A stretch of DNA of 64,000 nt from Rhizobium mesosinicum. GTDB taxonomy: Bacteria; Pseudomonadota; Alphaproteobacteria; Rhizobiales; Rhizobiaceae. Numbering within the stretch: the stretch's first letter is position 1; every line of letters starts with the position of its first letter. The stretch lies in contig NZ_JAEUAK010000002.1 in assembly GCF_019511345.1 (NCBI RefSeq), positions 1 to 64,000 of the forward strand. Direction: 5' to 3'. The notes below the pieces were generated by a model. It saw nothing but the letters and a program-made list of their open reading frames with translations, searched no databases and had not been told where the DNA came from. Shown here one piece after another: positions 28,600-38,299 of the stretch. Position numbers and translations under genes: made by a program.

Positions 28600-29370
28600 A
28601 TGAGTGCTGTGACCGCACAATTCCCCGAGTTCAGGGATCGCACGGTGCTGGTGAGCGGCGGCGGTTCCGGCATCGGCGCTGCCCTCGTCGAGGGTTTCGC
28701 AAGGCAGGGCGCAAAGGTATCCTTCCTCGACATCGCCGAGGTAGAAAGCCGGGAACTGGCAGAACGGCTTTCCGGAGAAACTGCGTATCCGGTCAGCTTC
28801 CACCACACAGACCTCCGCGATATCGAAGCCATCAGGCGGACTGTGAGCGAGGTTGTCGAAAGGTCCGGGCCGATCCGGGTGCTCGTCAACAATGCCGCCT
28901 GGGACGACCGGCACGAATTCGACGACGTGACCGAGGACTATTGGGACAACAACCAGGCAATCAACCTGCGCCATGTCTTCTTCACCTCGCAGGCGGTTGC
29001 CCCTTCGATGCGGTCAGCCGGCGGCGGAGCGATCATCAACATGTCGTCAATTGCCTTCAAGCTGAATATGGGCGTCTTTCCTGCTTATGCCGCCGCCAAA
29101 GCGGCAATCGTCGGCCTCACAAAGAGCATGGCTGGAAGACTTGGCCCCGAGAATATCCGCGTCAACTGCATCCTGCCGGGCATGGTGGTGACCGAGCGGC
29201 AGATGAAGCTATGGCTGACGGAGGAAAGCATTGCCCGCTCCGTGCAGGAGCAATGCCTGAAGACCCCATTGAAGCCGGACGCGATCGTCGGTCCGGCTCT
29301 GTTTCTTGCATCCGACTGCGCAGCCGGCATGACCGCGCAGTCCCTGATCGTCGACGGAGGCGTTCTCTAA
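28600..29370 (+). CDS. SDR-family sugar dehydrogenase (probable galactose 1-dehydrogenase)
   Basis: A 256-residue short-chain dehydrogenase. The cofactor motif is VSGGGSGIGAALVEGF, then LVNNAAW, the catalytic Ser in INMSSIAF, and YAAAK (YxxxK). GGGAGGAAAGACG gives a strong start. Placed at the head of a dgoK-dgoA-lactonase operon, it most likely oxidises D-galactose (or a similar aldose) to its lactone. The substrate is inferred from context only. The stop overlaps the dgoK start (TAATG). Confidence 0.85.
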   Translation: MSAVTAQFPEFRDRTVLVSGGGSGIGAALVEGFARQGAKVSFLDIAEVESRELAERLSGETAYPVSFHHTDLRDIEAIRRTVSEVVERSGPIRVLVNNAAWDDRHEFDDVTEDYWDNNQAINLRHVFFTSQAVAPSMRSAGGGAIINMSSIAFKLNMGVFPAYAAAKAAIVGLTKSMAGRLGPENIRVNCILPGMVVTERQMKLWLTEESIARSVQEQCLKTPLKPDAIVGPALFLASDCAAGMTAQSLIVDGGVL

Positions 29371-30287
29371 TGGCAAATCCAGCATATGTCGCGGTGGACT
29401 GGGGCACCAGCAGCTTCCGGCTCTGGCTTATCGGCGCCGACGGCAGCGTTCTTGCGGAGCGCCGCAGCAGCGAAGGCATGACCACGGCCGCCAAAACCGG
29501 CTTTCCCCAGGTTCTCGCTGGACATCTCGCAGCCGTCGAAGCGCCTGATGACCTGCCGGTCATCGTCTGCGGCATGGCGGGCGCGCGGCAGGGCTGGGTA
29601 GAGGCGGGTTATATCGACGTGCCGGCTTCGCTTTCCTCGATTCTGTCAGGCGCGGTTTCCGTGCCTGACGAAAGCCGCGACGTGCGCATTCTCCCGGGCC
29701 TCGCGCAGCGCGATGCTGAGACGCCCGATGTCATGCGCGGCGAAGAAACGCAGCTTCTCGGGGCACTCGGGCCAGACAGCAAGGGAATGCAGGCCGTCTG
29801 CATGCCGGGTACGCATTCCAAGTGGGTGCATGTCAGAGACGGCAAGGTCACCGGTTTCTCCACGTTCATGACCGGCGAGCTTTTCGACGCCATCAGCAAA
29901 CACACAATCCTCATGCATGCCGTTGCCGGCGCCGAGGACCAGCCGGCCGATGCAGCGGCCTTCGAAGCGGCGGTTGCAGCCGCCTTCAAGCGGCCGGCAC
30001 TTGCGTCGAACATGATTTTCACCGCCCGCTCCGGCCAGCTTCTGCACGGTATTTCGGCTGCCGCTGCTCAAGCCAAGCTCTCCGGCACTCTGATCGGCCT
30101 TGAAATTGCCGGCGCGCTGCAGGATGCCGGAAACGATACGGCCATTACCCTCGTCGCTTCCGGACGCCTGCAGGCGCTTTACGAGCAGGCTTTCTGCACG
30201 CTCTCCCTTTCCTTCACCGCCATCGATGCCGATGCCGCCGTCCGCGGCGGGCTTTCGGCTGCTGCCCAAGCCATCTGGCCAAATTGA
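29370..30287 (+). CDS. dgoK: 2-dehydro-3-deoxygalactonokinase
   Basis: A 305-residue sugar acid kinase of the DgoK family. The N-terminal phosphate loop is VAVDWGTSSFRLWLI, with CGMAGARQGWVEAGY and MPGTHSKWVHV as further family blocks. It phosphorylates 2-keto-3-deoxygalactonate in the DeLey-Doudoroff route of galactose use. Translation is coupled to the SDR gene by TAATG. A different frame that runs from 28941 into this gene is out of phase at its start and is a shadow. Confidence 0.93.
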   Translation: MANPAYVAVDWGTSSFRLWLIGADGSVLAERRSSEGMTTAAKTGFPQVLAGHLAAVEAPDDLPVIVCGMAGARQGWVEAGYIDVPASLSSILSGAVSVPDESRDVRILPGLAQRDAETPDVMRGEETQLLGALGPDSKGMQAVCMPGTHSKWVHVRDGKVTGFSTFMTGELFDAISKHTILMHAVAGAEDQPADAAAFEAAVAAAFKRPALASNMIFTARSGQLLHGISAAAAQAKLSGTLIGLEIAGALQDAGNDTAITLVASGRLQALYEQAFCTLSLSFTAIDADAAVRGGLSAAAQAIWPN

Positions 30288-30319
30288 GCCATTTGGCCGA
30301 ACTGAGAAAGATATTTCAC

Positions 30320-30952
30320 ATGAACCGTGTCCCCTTCCCCGAGATGAAGCGTCCGCTGATTGCCATCCTGCGCGGCATCAAGCCCGAGGAAACCGAAGCC
30401 GTGGTCGGCGCGCTGATCGAAAATGGCCTGACGGCGATCGAGATTCCGCTCAACTCGCCGGAGCCCTTCAAGTCGATAGAGATCGCCGCCAAGATGGCGC
30501 CCGCAAATGTGTTGATCGGAGCCGGCACGGTATTGACCACGGAAGCCGTCGCCAGCCTGCATGCGGCTGGCGGCAAGCTCTTGGTCACACCGAATGTCGA
30601 GCCCGAGGTCATCATCCGCGCCCGCGACTACGGCATGGTGACCATGCCCGGCGTCTTTACGCCTACTGAAGCGCTGCAGGCTGCCCGTGCGGGTGCGACC
30701 GGCCTCAAGTTCTTCCCCGCGAGCGTTCTGGGGCCGTCGGGCATCACCGCAATCCGCGCCGTCCTGCCGCAGGAACTGGTGATTGCGGCGGTCGGCGGCG
30801 TGTCGGACAAGAACTTTTCCGATTATACTAGAGCGGGCATTTTGGCCTTCGGTCTCGGCACCAGCATTTACAAGCCGGGAATGACCGCCGCAGAGGTTGC
30901 CGAGCGCGCCAAGGCAACCATCTTAGCCTATGATGCAGCCATAGGAGCATAG
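30320..30952 (+). CDS. dgoA: 2-dehydro-3-deoxy-6-phosphogalactonate aldolase
   Basis: A 210-residue class I aldolase of the KDPG/KDPGal group. The catalytic Glu lies in LTAIEIPLNSPEP and the Schiff-base Lys in TGLKFFPAS, with LIGAGTVLT between. It splits KDPGal to pyruvate and glyceraldehyde-3-phosphate. The ATG at 30320 has GAGAAAGA upstream; a TTG at 30284 overlapping the dgoK stop is an alternative. The order dgoK-dgoA matches the usual galactonate operon. Confidence 0.93.
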   Translation: MNRVPFPEMKRPLIAILRGIKPEETEAVVGALIENGLTAIEIPLNSPEPFKSIEIAAKMAPANVLIGAGTVLTTEAVASLHAAGGKLLVTPNVEPEVIIRARDYGMVTMPGVFTPTEALQAARAGATGLKFFPASVLGPSGITAIRAVLPQELVIAAVGGVSDKNFSDYTRAGILAFGLGTSIYKPGMTAAEVAERAKATILAYDAAIGA

Positions 30953-30956
30953 GCAT

Positions 30957-31844
30957 ATGACTGATATTTATGAATTCGAGGGCAAAACACTTTGCAACAC
31001 CAATTCGGTTCTCGGTGAAGGCCCCACTTACGATCCCGTTTCCAACTCGGTCTGGTGGTTCAACATCCTCGGCAAGGAGCTTCACGAGCTCAATCTTTCG
31101 ACGGACGAAAAGAAAGTGCATCCGTTGCCTGTCATGGCGAGCGTGCTTGCCCGCATCGATTCTGACCGCCAGCTGCTGGCGACCGAAGAAGGGCTTTTCG
31201 TGCGTGATATCGCGAGCGGCAACCTGACCTTTTATGCAGCGCTGGAAAACGACAAGCCGGAGAACCGCTCCAACGACGGGCGCACGCATCCCTCGGGCGC
31301 GTTGTGGATCAGCACTATGAGCAAGCGCGCCGAAAACCAGGCCGGCGCGATCTATCATGTTGCCGCCGGCAAGGTGACGAAGATCTTCGGCGGTATCAGC
31401 ATTCCGAACTCCATCTGCTTTTCGCCCGACGGTACGATCGGCTATTTCACCGATACCCGCATCAGCCGCCTGATGCGGGTCATGGTCGATCCGCAGACCG
31501 GCCTGCCTTCGGGCGAACCGATCGTGATGGTCGACAGCATGGACGAACCCGGCGGGCTGGACGGTTCGGTCTGCGATGCCGACGGTTATATCTGGAACGC
31601 GCGCTGGGGCGCCGGTGTCGTCGATCGCTACAGCCCGGATGGCCTGCGCATCGCCCGCTACAAGGTGCCGGCCGCACAGCCTTCCTGCCCGGCTTTCATC
31701 GGCGCCAATGCCGACCGGCTGGTGGTGACGACGGCCTGGGAAGGGCTGGACGAGGATGCCCGCTCCGCCCAGCCGAGCGCAGGCGCGCTCCTTGAGCTCG
31801 GCATCACCGTAAAGGGTGTTTTCGATCCTGCCTATGTGATCTGA
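30957..31844 (+). CDS. SMP-30/gluconolactonase family sugar lactonase
   Basis: A 295-residue six-bladed beta-propeller hydrolase. Metal ligands of the family are visible: Glu in VLGEGPTYDP, Asn in SIPNSICFSPDG, and Asp in GGLDGSVCDADGYIWNARWG. It should open the galactono- (or arabinono-) lactone made by the dehydrogenase of the same operon. It begins 4 bp after dgoA and ends just ahead of a terminator. No galactonate dehydratase is present in the operon, so that step must be encoded elsewhere. Confidence 0.9.
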   Translation: MTDIYEFEGKTLCNTNSVLGEGPTYDPVSNSVWWFNILGKELHELNLSTDEKKVHPLPVMASVLARIDSDRQLLATEEGLFVRDIASGNLTFYAALENDKPENRSNDGRTHPSGALWISTMSKRAENQAGAIYHVAAGKVTKIFGGISIPNSICFSPDGTIGYFTDTRISRLMRVMVDPQTGLPSGEPIVMVDSMDEPGGLDGSVCDADGYIWNARWGAGVVDRYSPDGLRIARYKVPAAQPSCPAFIGANADRLVVTTAWEGLDEDARSAQPSAGALLELGITVKGVFDPAYVI

Positions 31845-31865
31845 ACGTCGAAACCCCGCATGTAC

Positions 31866-31893
31866 AAAGGCGCTCCGTTGCAGGGCGCCTTTT
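31866..31893 (+). terminator. Rho-independent terminator of the dgo operon
   Basis: AAAGGCGC, an 11-base loop, then GCGCCTTT plus T lie 22 bp after the lactonase stop. Confidence 0.85.
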
Positions 31894-32067
31894 GCATTTG
31901 GGGTCGCTTTTCGATCAAGGTTCCGTGAAAACCGTAAAATTTTCCGTGTCTTCGTCCGGAACCAATAAGCAAATCGGTCATTTCATTCTTGAACCGGCAC
32001 GACAGGAATGCCTGAAAACAGGCGCTGCCAGGCCAGGGATCACTCAAGGAACGAAGGTAGGTACGAA

Positions 32068-32688
32068 ATGACACGCAAACTCCTGACGACCGTTGCCGCT
32101 GGCGCATTGTTTGCCACGGCTTTCGCACCGACGGCATTTTCGCAGACGGCTCAGCAACCTGCGAACCCTGCTGCCCCCACCCAGTCTGCACCCGCCGATC
32201 CTGCATCCCCCGCACCGGTCAAGCCGATGGCTCCTGCAGGTGACGCCGCACAGGCCCCTGCGCCGGCACCGACCACCGATACGGCTCAGGCAGGTAGCGA
32301 CAGTTATCTTACACAGCAGGCCCCGGACCAGATCAGCGCCAACACCTATATCGGCCAGTCGGTCTATAACGGCAACAATGAGAGCATCGGCGAAGTCAAC
32401 GACCTCATCATGAAGAAGGATGGCGGCCTCGTAGCAGCTATCATTGGTGTCGGCGGCTTCCTAGGCATTGGCGAAAAGAACGTCGCCGTTCCGATGCAGA
32501 AGATCACCGTCGCCCAGAACACGCAGGACGGCACCGTCAAGCTCACGACCACGGAAACCGCGGAATCGCTGAAGGCCGCTCCGGAATTCAAGACGCTGGC
32601 TATGCAGTCGGCTGAAAGGGCTCCAGCAGCGACCGGTACGGCTCTGCCGACGGACAACACGTCGACAGGCTCGACGACCAACAAGTAA
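32068..32688 (+). CDS. Exported PRC-barrel domain protein
   Basis: A 206-residue protein with a signal peptide (LLTTVAAGALFATAFAPTAFS), a Pro/Ala-rich linker (residues 25-75), and a PRC-barrel domain (about residues 90-160: YIGQSVYNGNNESIGEVNDL, GVGGFLGIGEKNVAVP). The tail is Thr/Ser rich. PRC-barrels of this exported type are frequent in Rhizobiales and some are stress-linked, but no function is proven. AAGGTAGGTACGAA precedes the ATG. Confidence 0.88.
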   Translation: MTRKLLTTVAAGALFATAFAPTAFSQTAQQPANPAAPTQSAPADPASPAPVKPMAPAGDAAQAPAPAPTTDTAQAGSDSYLTQQAPDQISANTYIGQSVYNGNNESIGEVNDLIMKKDGGLVAAIIGVGGFLGIGEKNVAVPMQKITVAQNTQDGTVKLTTTETAESLKAAPEFKTLAMQSAERAPAATGTALPTDNTSTGSTTNK

Positions 32689-32711
32689 TCCGTACGGAGA
32701 GTAGAGCGTAG

Positions 32712-32744
32712 GCGATGGCGTCCCATGGGGCGCCGTCGCTTTTT
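32712..32744 (+). terminator. Rho-independent terminator after the PRC-barrel gene
   Basis: GCGATGGCG, a 10-base loop, CGCCGTCGC and TTTTT form a stem with one mismatch and a T-run. Confidence 0.8.
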
Positions 32745-32754
32745 GCTTGTCTTT

Positions 32755-32799
32755 GCGCATGTTGTAACCGCAACCGCTGTATGCTTGCGCGGCTTATGC
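32755..32799. repeat. Rhizobial intergenic palindromic repeat, copy 5
   Basis: GCGCATGTTGTAACCGCAAC...TGCTTGCGCGGCTTATGC is a variant of the family at 10371. It overlaps the last codons and the stop of the GGDEF-EAL gene. Confidence 0.6.
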
Positions 32800-34134
32800 G
32801 GTGGCGCGTTCAGTTGCGCTTGTATCGCAGTAATAGTTCTCGTGCAGGAAGCGCAGCGTGGCGATGCCATCGGCCGGCCGGCCGAAGTGATAGCCCTGCC
32901 CCATGCCGCAGCCGAGCATGCGTAGCTTGACCGCTTCCGAATAATCTTCAATGCCTTCGGCCACGACCTCCAGTTCGAGGCCTTCGCACATGGCAAGGAT
33001 CGCCTTGATGATGTGCTCTGAGGCGCGGTCGGAATTAATGCGTGAGACGAAGGCCCGGTCGATCTTGATCTTGTCGAAGATGAAATCGCGCAGGCGCCCG
33101 AGGCTCGACTGGCCGGTGCCGAAATCATCCAGCGAGATGCGCACGCCCGCCGCTCGCAGATCGGCAAGGATCCGGTGCGCCGTATCGGCGGAACTCATGA
33201 CAGCCGTCTCGGTGATCTCAAGCTCAAGCCGATGCGGGTCGAAGCCGACGCGGCCGAGGATCGAAAGGATAGAATTGCTCGTGCCCGGATCCATGAGTTG
33301 GGCCGAAGACAGGTTGAAGGACAAGAAGAGTTCGCGCGGCCAGGACAGCGCCGCTTCCGCAGCCTTGCGCAGCAACGCTTCCGACAGCGCATCGATAAAG
33401 CCGCGCTCCTCGGCAAGCGGCACGAAGACGCCGGGCGAGACGAAGCCGAGATCGGGATCGTTCCAGCGGGCAAGTGCTTCGAAGCCCACTACCTGATTAT
33501 TGGCGAGCGAGACGATCGGCTGGAAATGCACGTCGATCGCGTCAGAGATGATGGCGTTTCGAAGCGCCTGTTCGAGCTGGGTCGCCCGTTTCATCTCCTG
33601 TGCGATCTCGCGCGAATAGACGGTGATCTGCCCGCGGCCGCGGCGCTTGGAACGATAGAGCGCCGTTTCGGCGCTCTTCAAAAGCTCTTCGCAGTCCTCG
33701 CCAGCAAAGGGATGGATCGCAAAGCCGAACGAGGCGGAAAGACGTACGTTGCGGTCGCCGAGATCGTACGGAGCCGACAGGACCTCACGGATCATCTGGC
33801 CGAACTTTTCGGCGCTGGCGCGCTCGAATATCAGCGGCAGGACGAAAGCAAACTCGTCACCGTCATGACGGGTCACCAATGCACCATCTGGAATGCAGGC
33901 TTTCAGGCGATGGGCGACCTGACACAGGATTTCATCGCCGGCATCGGAGCCGAAAAGATCGTTGATGGGTTTGAAACTGTCGAGATTGGCGATACCGATG
34001 GTGAAGGGCGCTGGGTCGCTGGCCCGCTCGGCAGAAATCTGCATCACCTTGTCGCGCAGACGATTGCGGTTTCCCAATCCGGTCAGGGGATCGGTATAGG
34101 CCATCGCCTGGAGCTCGTTCTGACTCACAGTCAT
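32794..34134 (-). CDS. GGDEF-EAL domain protein with degenerate GGDEF
   Basis: A 446-residue cytoplasmic protein. The GGDEF domain (about residues 10-170) begins AYTDPLTGLGNRNRL, but its active-site motif reads RHDGDEF in place of GGDEF. The EAL domain (190-440) keeps the catalytic set: GFEALARW, FNLSSAQL, EITET, DDFGTG, KIDRAFV, AEGIED and GYHFGRP. This predicts c-di-GMP hydrolysis with the GGDEF part possibly regulatory. The start is uncertain: ATG 34134 has GGAAA upstream, and ATG 34158 is an alternative. No sensor domain is encoded at the N-terminus. Confidence 0.87.
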   Translation of the reverse strand: MTVSQNELQAMAYTDPLTGLGNRNRLRDKVMQISAERASDPAPFTIGIANLDSFKPINDLFGSDAGDEILCQVAHRLKACIPDGALVTRHDGDEFAFVLPLIFERASAEKFGQMIREVLSAPYDLGDRNVRLSASFGFAIHPFAGEDCEELLKSAETALYRSKRRGRGQITVYSREIAQEMKRATQLEQALRNAIISDAIDVHFQPIVSLANNQVVGFEALARWNDPDLGFVSPGVFVPLAEERGFIDALSEALLRKAAEAALSWPRELFLSFNLSSAQLMDPGTSNSILSILGRVGFDPHRLELEITETAVMSSADTAHRILADLRAAGVRISLDDFGTGQSSLGRLRDFIFDKIKIDRAFVSRINSDRASEHIIKAILAMCEGLELEVVAEGIEDYSEAVKLRMLGCGMGQGYHFGRPADGIATLRFLHENYYCDTSATERATA

Positions 34135-34283
34135 GAATGGTATTTCCGGCGAAACCATCACTCCAAACCCAAGATTTTTCCTCCGCATCCCGGCGAAGAA
34201 TGACGGCCAAATCTTAACAATTCGATAGTAAATCGAGGGCACTACAACCCAAAGCACTCCCAAGATCTGGGGGCACCTGTCGT

Positions 34284-36002
34284 CTATAGAGATTGAGCCT
34301 TCATCGGCTCACCCATCAGGTGCTTCTGAAATATCGTTTCCAGCATGTCAGGGCTGACGGGCTTCATGACGACGTCATCCATGCCGGCCTTGGCGCATTC
34401 CGCACGATCGCGCTCGAAAGCCTGTGTCAGTACGCCGATGATCGGGGTCCGGATGTCCTGTCCCTCTTCCATCTGGCGAATGAGGCGTGTGGCTTCAAAG
34501 CCGTTGAAGACCGGAAGCGAGATATCCATCAATACAATCTGCGGCCGATTTTCGGCCCAGAGACGAACGACCTCTTCGCCAGTCGTTGCGATCCGATGGC
34601 GGTAGCCGAGACCTTCGAGGATCTGTGTGAAGACGATCTGGTTGATGTCGTTGTCCTCGGCAACGAGAACCTGAAGGCCTGCGGTTTCTTCAGTCGTGGT
34701 AATTTCCCAGTCGCCTCCGGTGCTGCCGCCGCATCCGCTGCGGTTGAAGTGGCGGGCAATCTGGAAGGTCAACTCATTGGCGATCTGGAACCCATCCATG
34801 ACGAGGGCGGGAATACCATATTGTTCGGCGAGCTCTAGGCAGCGCATGCCCATCTGATTATCGATGATCAGAAGATCGAGCGAGATGCCGGAGGAGCTGG
34901 CAATCTCGAGGAAACGTTCCTCCTCATCCTCGCCGCGGACCGAGCAGGATTCGAAACCGTATTTGGCAAGCGTGCGCAGCGCGGCAGTCTCGGCGGCGAG
35001 ATCCGAGGTGACGACGAGGATCTTTCGGCCGGAGAAATTTTCCGGAACGATCGCCTCCATCGCCGCCGGCTCGCGACGCTGCGATGCGTTCGGCACCGGC
35101 ACATAGGCGCGGCGGTAGGTCCGGTTGCTGGAAGTGGTGATTTCGGAGGCCTGGCTGAACTCATCGAGTTCGCCGCCGTCGCGCGGCAGGTCCTGCATGG
35201 TGGAGACGAGGAAATAGCGCCCCGGCTTGCCGATCCTGTGCTTGCGGCTGACAATGTCGCGTTCGGTGCCGTCGCGTGCGATCTGGCGCTGGCGGGAGAC
35301 CGACATTTCACCGGTTTCAAGCACGTGGCGATCGCTTTCCTCGAAGCGCTTGGCAATGTCGGGCGAAAACAGATCACCACTCTTGCGACCGAGAACCTCG
35401 TCCGCAGTCGTCTGGTACTTCTCGCAGAAGGCCTTGTTGACGGCGACATAGACAAGGTTGCGATCCTTGACGAAGAGCGGGAACGGCAGATGGTCGAGAA
35501 TATCCTCGGTGAGTTGCACGCGCTCCAGATCATAGCGCCACTGTTCCTCGCGCTTACGCGCCTCGGAAATATCCGAGATGACGGTCACGCCATAGCCGTT
35601 CGGCAGGCGGCGCTTCAAAAAGCGGACCCAGCGGTCAGGACCGTGGCGCTCGACGGATTCGAAACGTTCACGCCAGTGGGAGGCGATGCGCTGGGACAAC
35701 CAATCCTCGCGGCTGAGCGAACCCGGCTGGCGCACGAGAGTCTGCTCGCGAATACCGGTGTCGTAGATCGCACCCAGGAAATCGCGAAGCCGGGCGCCTG
35801 GCAGAAGCGCAGCCTCAGGCACCGGAAAGAATTCCATGACCTGGCGGCTGGCAAAGATAAGAAGATCGTTACGGTCATAGATGACGAACGCAGCAGAAAG
35901 ACTGTCGCACACAGCGTCGAAAAGCGCCGTCTGAAGGTCGGCCTCAGGCGGCAGCGCGTCACTCACAGATGATGTGTCCGCCTTTTCGAAGCCGGCACTC
36001 AT
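34284..36002 (-). CDS. PAS-PAS-REC-REC signalling protein lacking a kinase domain
   Basis: A 572-residue cytoplasmic protein. Two PAS domains (about residues 20-140 and 160-275; FVIYDRNDLLIFASRQVMEF and LPFPLFVKDRNLVYVAVNKA) are followed by a degenerate receiver (about 315-410, with LLIIDNQM but no acidic pair or Lys) and a canonical receiver (about 435-560: VLVAEDNDINQ, phospho-Asp in IVLMDISLP, Lys in VMKPVSP). No histidine kinase or HATPase region is present. It probably receives a phosphate from another kinase and senses a signal through PAS. The start (36002, MSAGFEK) is tentative; GTG 36017 is possible. Confidence 0.85.
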   Translation of the reverse strand: MSAGFEKADTSSVSDALPPEADLQTALFDAVCDSLSAAFVIYDRNDLLIFASRQVMEFFPVPEAALLPGARLRDFLGAIYDTGIREQTLVRQPGSLSREDWLSQRIASHWRERFESVERHGPDRWVRFLKRRLPNGYGVTVISDISEARKREEQWRYDLERVQLTEDILDHLPFPLFVKDRNLVYVAVNKAFCEKYQTTADEVLGRKSGDLFSPDIAKRFEESDRHVLETGEMSVSRQRQIARDGTERDIVSRKHRIGKPGRYFLVSTMQDLPRDGGELDEFSQASEITTSSNRTYRRAYVPVPNASQRREPAAMEAIVPENFSGRKILVVTSDLAAETAALRTLAKYGFESCSVRGEDEEERFLEIASSSGISLDLLIIDNQMGMRCLELAEQYGIPALVMDGFQIANELTFQIARHFNRSGCGGSTGGDWEITTTEETAGLQVLVAEDNDINQIVFTQILEGLGYRHRIATTGEEVVRLWAENRPQIVLMDISLPVFNGFEATRLIRQMEEGQDIRTPIIGVLTQAFERDRAECAKAGMDDVVMKPVSPDMLETIFQKHLMGEPMKAQSL

Positions 36003-36184
36003 TCCTTCACATCCCACATCTGTCCGATTTTCGCGGTTCCGGAGGTATATGAATAAAATGCCGTTTTTGTCTTAAGAGCCGCTTAACAGTAATGCCCCCC
36101 AAATTTGGGGGACAAGCCTCGACATCTGTTTCAAGCCCAACGAAAAGCCTTTCCTCGTGGCCGCGAATCCCTGAAAATAGGCGC

Positions 36185-38005
36185 ATGGCCATCAGACAGC
36201 TCTCGGAAACGCTCATCAACCAGATCGCCGCCGGCGAAGTCATCGAAAGACCGGCGAGTGCTGCAAAAGAGCTGATTGAAAACGCGCTCGACGCGGGCGC
36301 GACCCGTATCGAAATTGCAACCGCCGGCGGCGGCAAGGCGCTGCTACGCGTCAGCGACAACGGTTCCGGCATGGATGCCGCCGATCTTGAACTTGCGGTC
36401 AGGCGCCACTGCACCTCGAAGATATCGGAGACGCTTGACGATATCCGCACGCTCGGCTTCCGGGGCGAAGCATTGCCATCGATCGGTTCGGTGGCGCGGC
36501 TCAGCATCGCAAGCCGCAGGCGTGACAGCGCAGCAGGCAACGAGATCTCTGTTGCCGGCGGCAAGATCGTGCATCTGCGCCCTGCAGCCGCCAATCCGGG
36601 AACGATCGTCGAGGTGCGCGACCTGTTCTTTGCGACGCCGGCACGGCTGAAATTCCTGAAGACGGAGAGGGCGGAAGCGTCGGCAATCACCGAGATTGTC
36701 AAGCGTATGGCGATTGCCTTCCCGGGCGTGCGTTTCGTGCTGTCGGGCCCTGATCGCTCGACGCTGGAGTTTCCGGCAACCGGCGAGGATCATCTGGCGC
36801 GCATGGCGCAGGTGCTCGGCAAAGAATTTCGCGACAACGCCATCGCCCTGGACGCCGAACGTGAAGAGGTGCAACTGACTGGCTTTGCCGGCGTGCCGAC
36901 CTTCAACCGGGGCAATTCGGCTCATCAATACGCCTTCGTCAACGGCCGCCCCGTGCAAGACAAACTCATCCTCTCGGCGATCCGCGGCGCCTATGCCGAA
37001 ACGATCCCGGCCGGCCGCTATCCGGTTGCAGTGCTCTCCATCACGCTCGATCCTGCGCTCGTTGACGTTAACGTACATCCAGCAAAATCCGACGTCCGCT
37101 TCCGCGATCCGGGACTGGTCAGGGGGCTGATCGTCGGCGCAATCCGAGAAGCTCTTTCCCGTGATGGCAGCCGGGCGGCAACGACTGGCGCAAGCGACAT
37201 GCTGCGCGCTTTCCGCCCCGGCTTTCAGGCGACACCACAGCGGCCGCAGGCACCATGGTCGGCGGCAACTTCTCCCTCCCGGCCATATCAGTCGACGGCC
37301 GGTTTCGGTGAAAGAGCGCAAGCTTCCTTTGACGGGCTCGTCCATCCGACGGCGCGCTCGGAGCCGGTTTTCGAATCTGCACCCCAAACGCAGGCCACGG
37401 CCACTTTAGCCGAACCGGTGGCGCGCTATCCGCTCGGGGCGGCAAGGGCGCAGATCCATGAAAACTATATCGTTGCCCAGACGGATGACGGCATCGTCAT
37501 CGTCGATCAGCACGCAGCGCATGAACGGCTGGTGTTCGAGGCCATGCGCAAGGCGCTGCATTCCAAGCGGCTTGCCTCACAGGTGCTTCTGATCCCTGAG
37601 ATCGTCGACATTCCCGAAGAGGATTGCGACCGGCTGATGGTGCATGCGGCCGAGTTTTCCGAGCTCGGTCTTGCGATCGAACGTTTCGGGCCGGGCGCCA
37701 TTGCCGTGCGCGAAACGCCGGCCATGCTCGGCGAGGTCGACGCGCAAGGCCTCGTCCGGCAGCTTGCCGATGAGATCGCCGAATGGGACACGGCCTCCGG
37801 CCTTTCGGCCAAGCTCGAATATGTGGCAGCAACCATGGCCTGCCATGGCTCGGTGCGATCAGGACGACGGCTGCGGCCGGAAGAAATGAACGCGCTTTTG
37901 CGTCAGATGGAAGTGACCCCAGGCTCCGGCCAATGCAATCATGGACGTCCGACCTATATCGAACTGAAGCTTGCCGATATCGAGCGTCTGTTCGGCCGGA
38001 GCTGA
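36185..38005 (+). CDS. mutL: DNA mismatch repair protein MutL
   Basis: A 606-residue protein with a GHKL ATPase domain at the N-terminus ([41 protein letters not shown]) and a C-terminal dimerisation/endonuclease domain. The endonuclease motif [12 protein letters not shown] is intact, as are ACHGSVRSG and CNHGRPT near the end, so this MutL probably nicks DNA in a system without MutH. The linker (about residues 330-415) is Pro/Ser/Gln rich. The ATG at 36185 was chosen; a frame back to 36092 lacks family sequence. Confidence 0.95.
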   Translation: MAIRQLSETLINQIAAGEVIERPASAAKELIENALDAGATRIEIATAGGGKALLRVSDNGSGMDAADLELAVRRHCTSKISETLDDIRTLGFRGEALPSIGSVARLSIASRRRDSAAGNEISVAGGKIVHLRPAAANPGTIVEVRDLFFATPARLKFLKTERAEASAITEIVKRMAIAFPGVRFVLSGPDRSTLEFPATGEDHLARMAQVLGKEFRDNAIALDAEREEVQLTGFAGVPTFNRGNSAHQYAFVNGRPVQDKLILSAIRGAYAETIPAGRYPVAVLSITLDPALVDVNVHPAKSDVRFRDPGLVRGLIVGAIREALSRDGSRAATTGASDMLRAFRPGFQATPQRPQAPWSAATSPSRPYQSTAGFGERAQASFDGLVHPTARSEPVFESAPQTQATATLAEPVARYPLGAARAQIHENYIVAQTDDGIVIVDQHAAHERLVFEAMRKALHSKRLASQVLLIPEIVDIPEEDCDRLMVHAAEFSELGLAIERFGPGAIAVRETPAMLGEVDAQGLVRQLADEIAEWDTASGLSAKLEYVAATMACHGSVRSGRRLRPEEMNALLRQMEVTPGSGQCNHGRPTYIELKLADIERLFGRS

Positions 38006-38071
38006 AAAAGCTGGCAAAACAACTTGTCGGGGAGTATGGCAGACGGATGACAGACCGCGGGGATGGAACGC

Positions 38072-38299
38072 ATGAATTTGTTCGAAGGACACGGAAACCG
38101 CGAGGCGAAGATCCGCTATCTCGACGGCGATTTCCAAATTCTATCGCCCGGCTCCTATGTCGTCTGCGCAATGACGGGCAAGCAGGTCCCCCTCGATGAG
38201 CTTCGCTACTGGAGCGTAGCGCGGCAGGAACCCTATGCCGATGTCGCTTCGGCACTCGAAGCCGACCGGCGCGCCGGCGTTCTGCCGAACCAGCGTTAA
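38072..38299 (+). CDS. DUF2093 domain-containing protein
   Basis: A 75-residue protein matching DUF2093 over its length ([39 protein letters not shown]). The ATG at 38072 has GGGGATGG upstream; another ATG lies three codons earlier. It starts 66 bp after mutL and its last 4 bases overlap the convergent lpxK stop. The family is found in alphaproteobacteria, with no known function. Confidence 0.88.
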   Translation: MNLFEGHGNREAKIRYLDGDFQILSPGSYVVCAMTGKQVPLDELRYWSVARQEPYADVASALEADRRAGVLPNQR

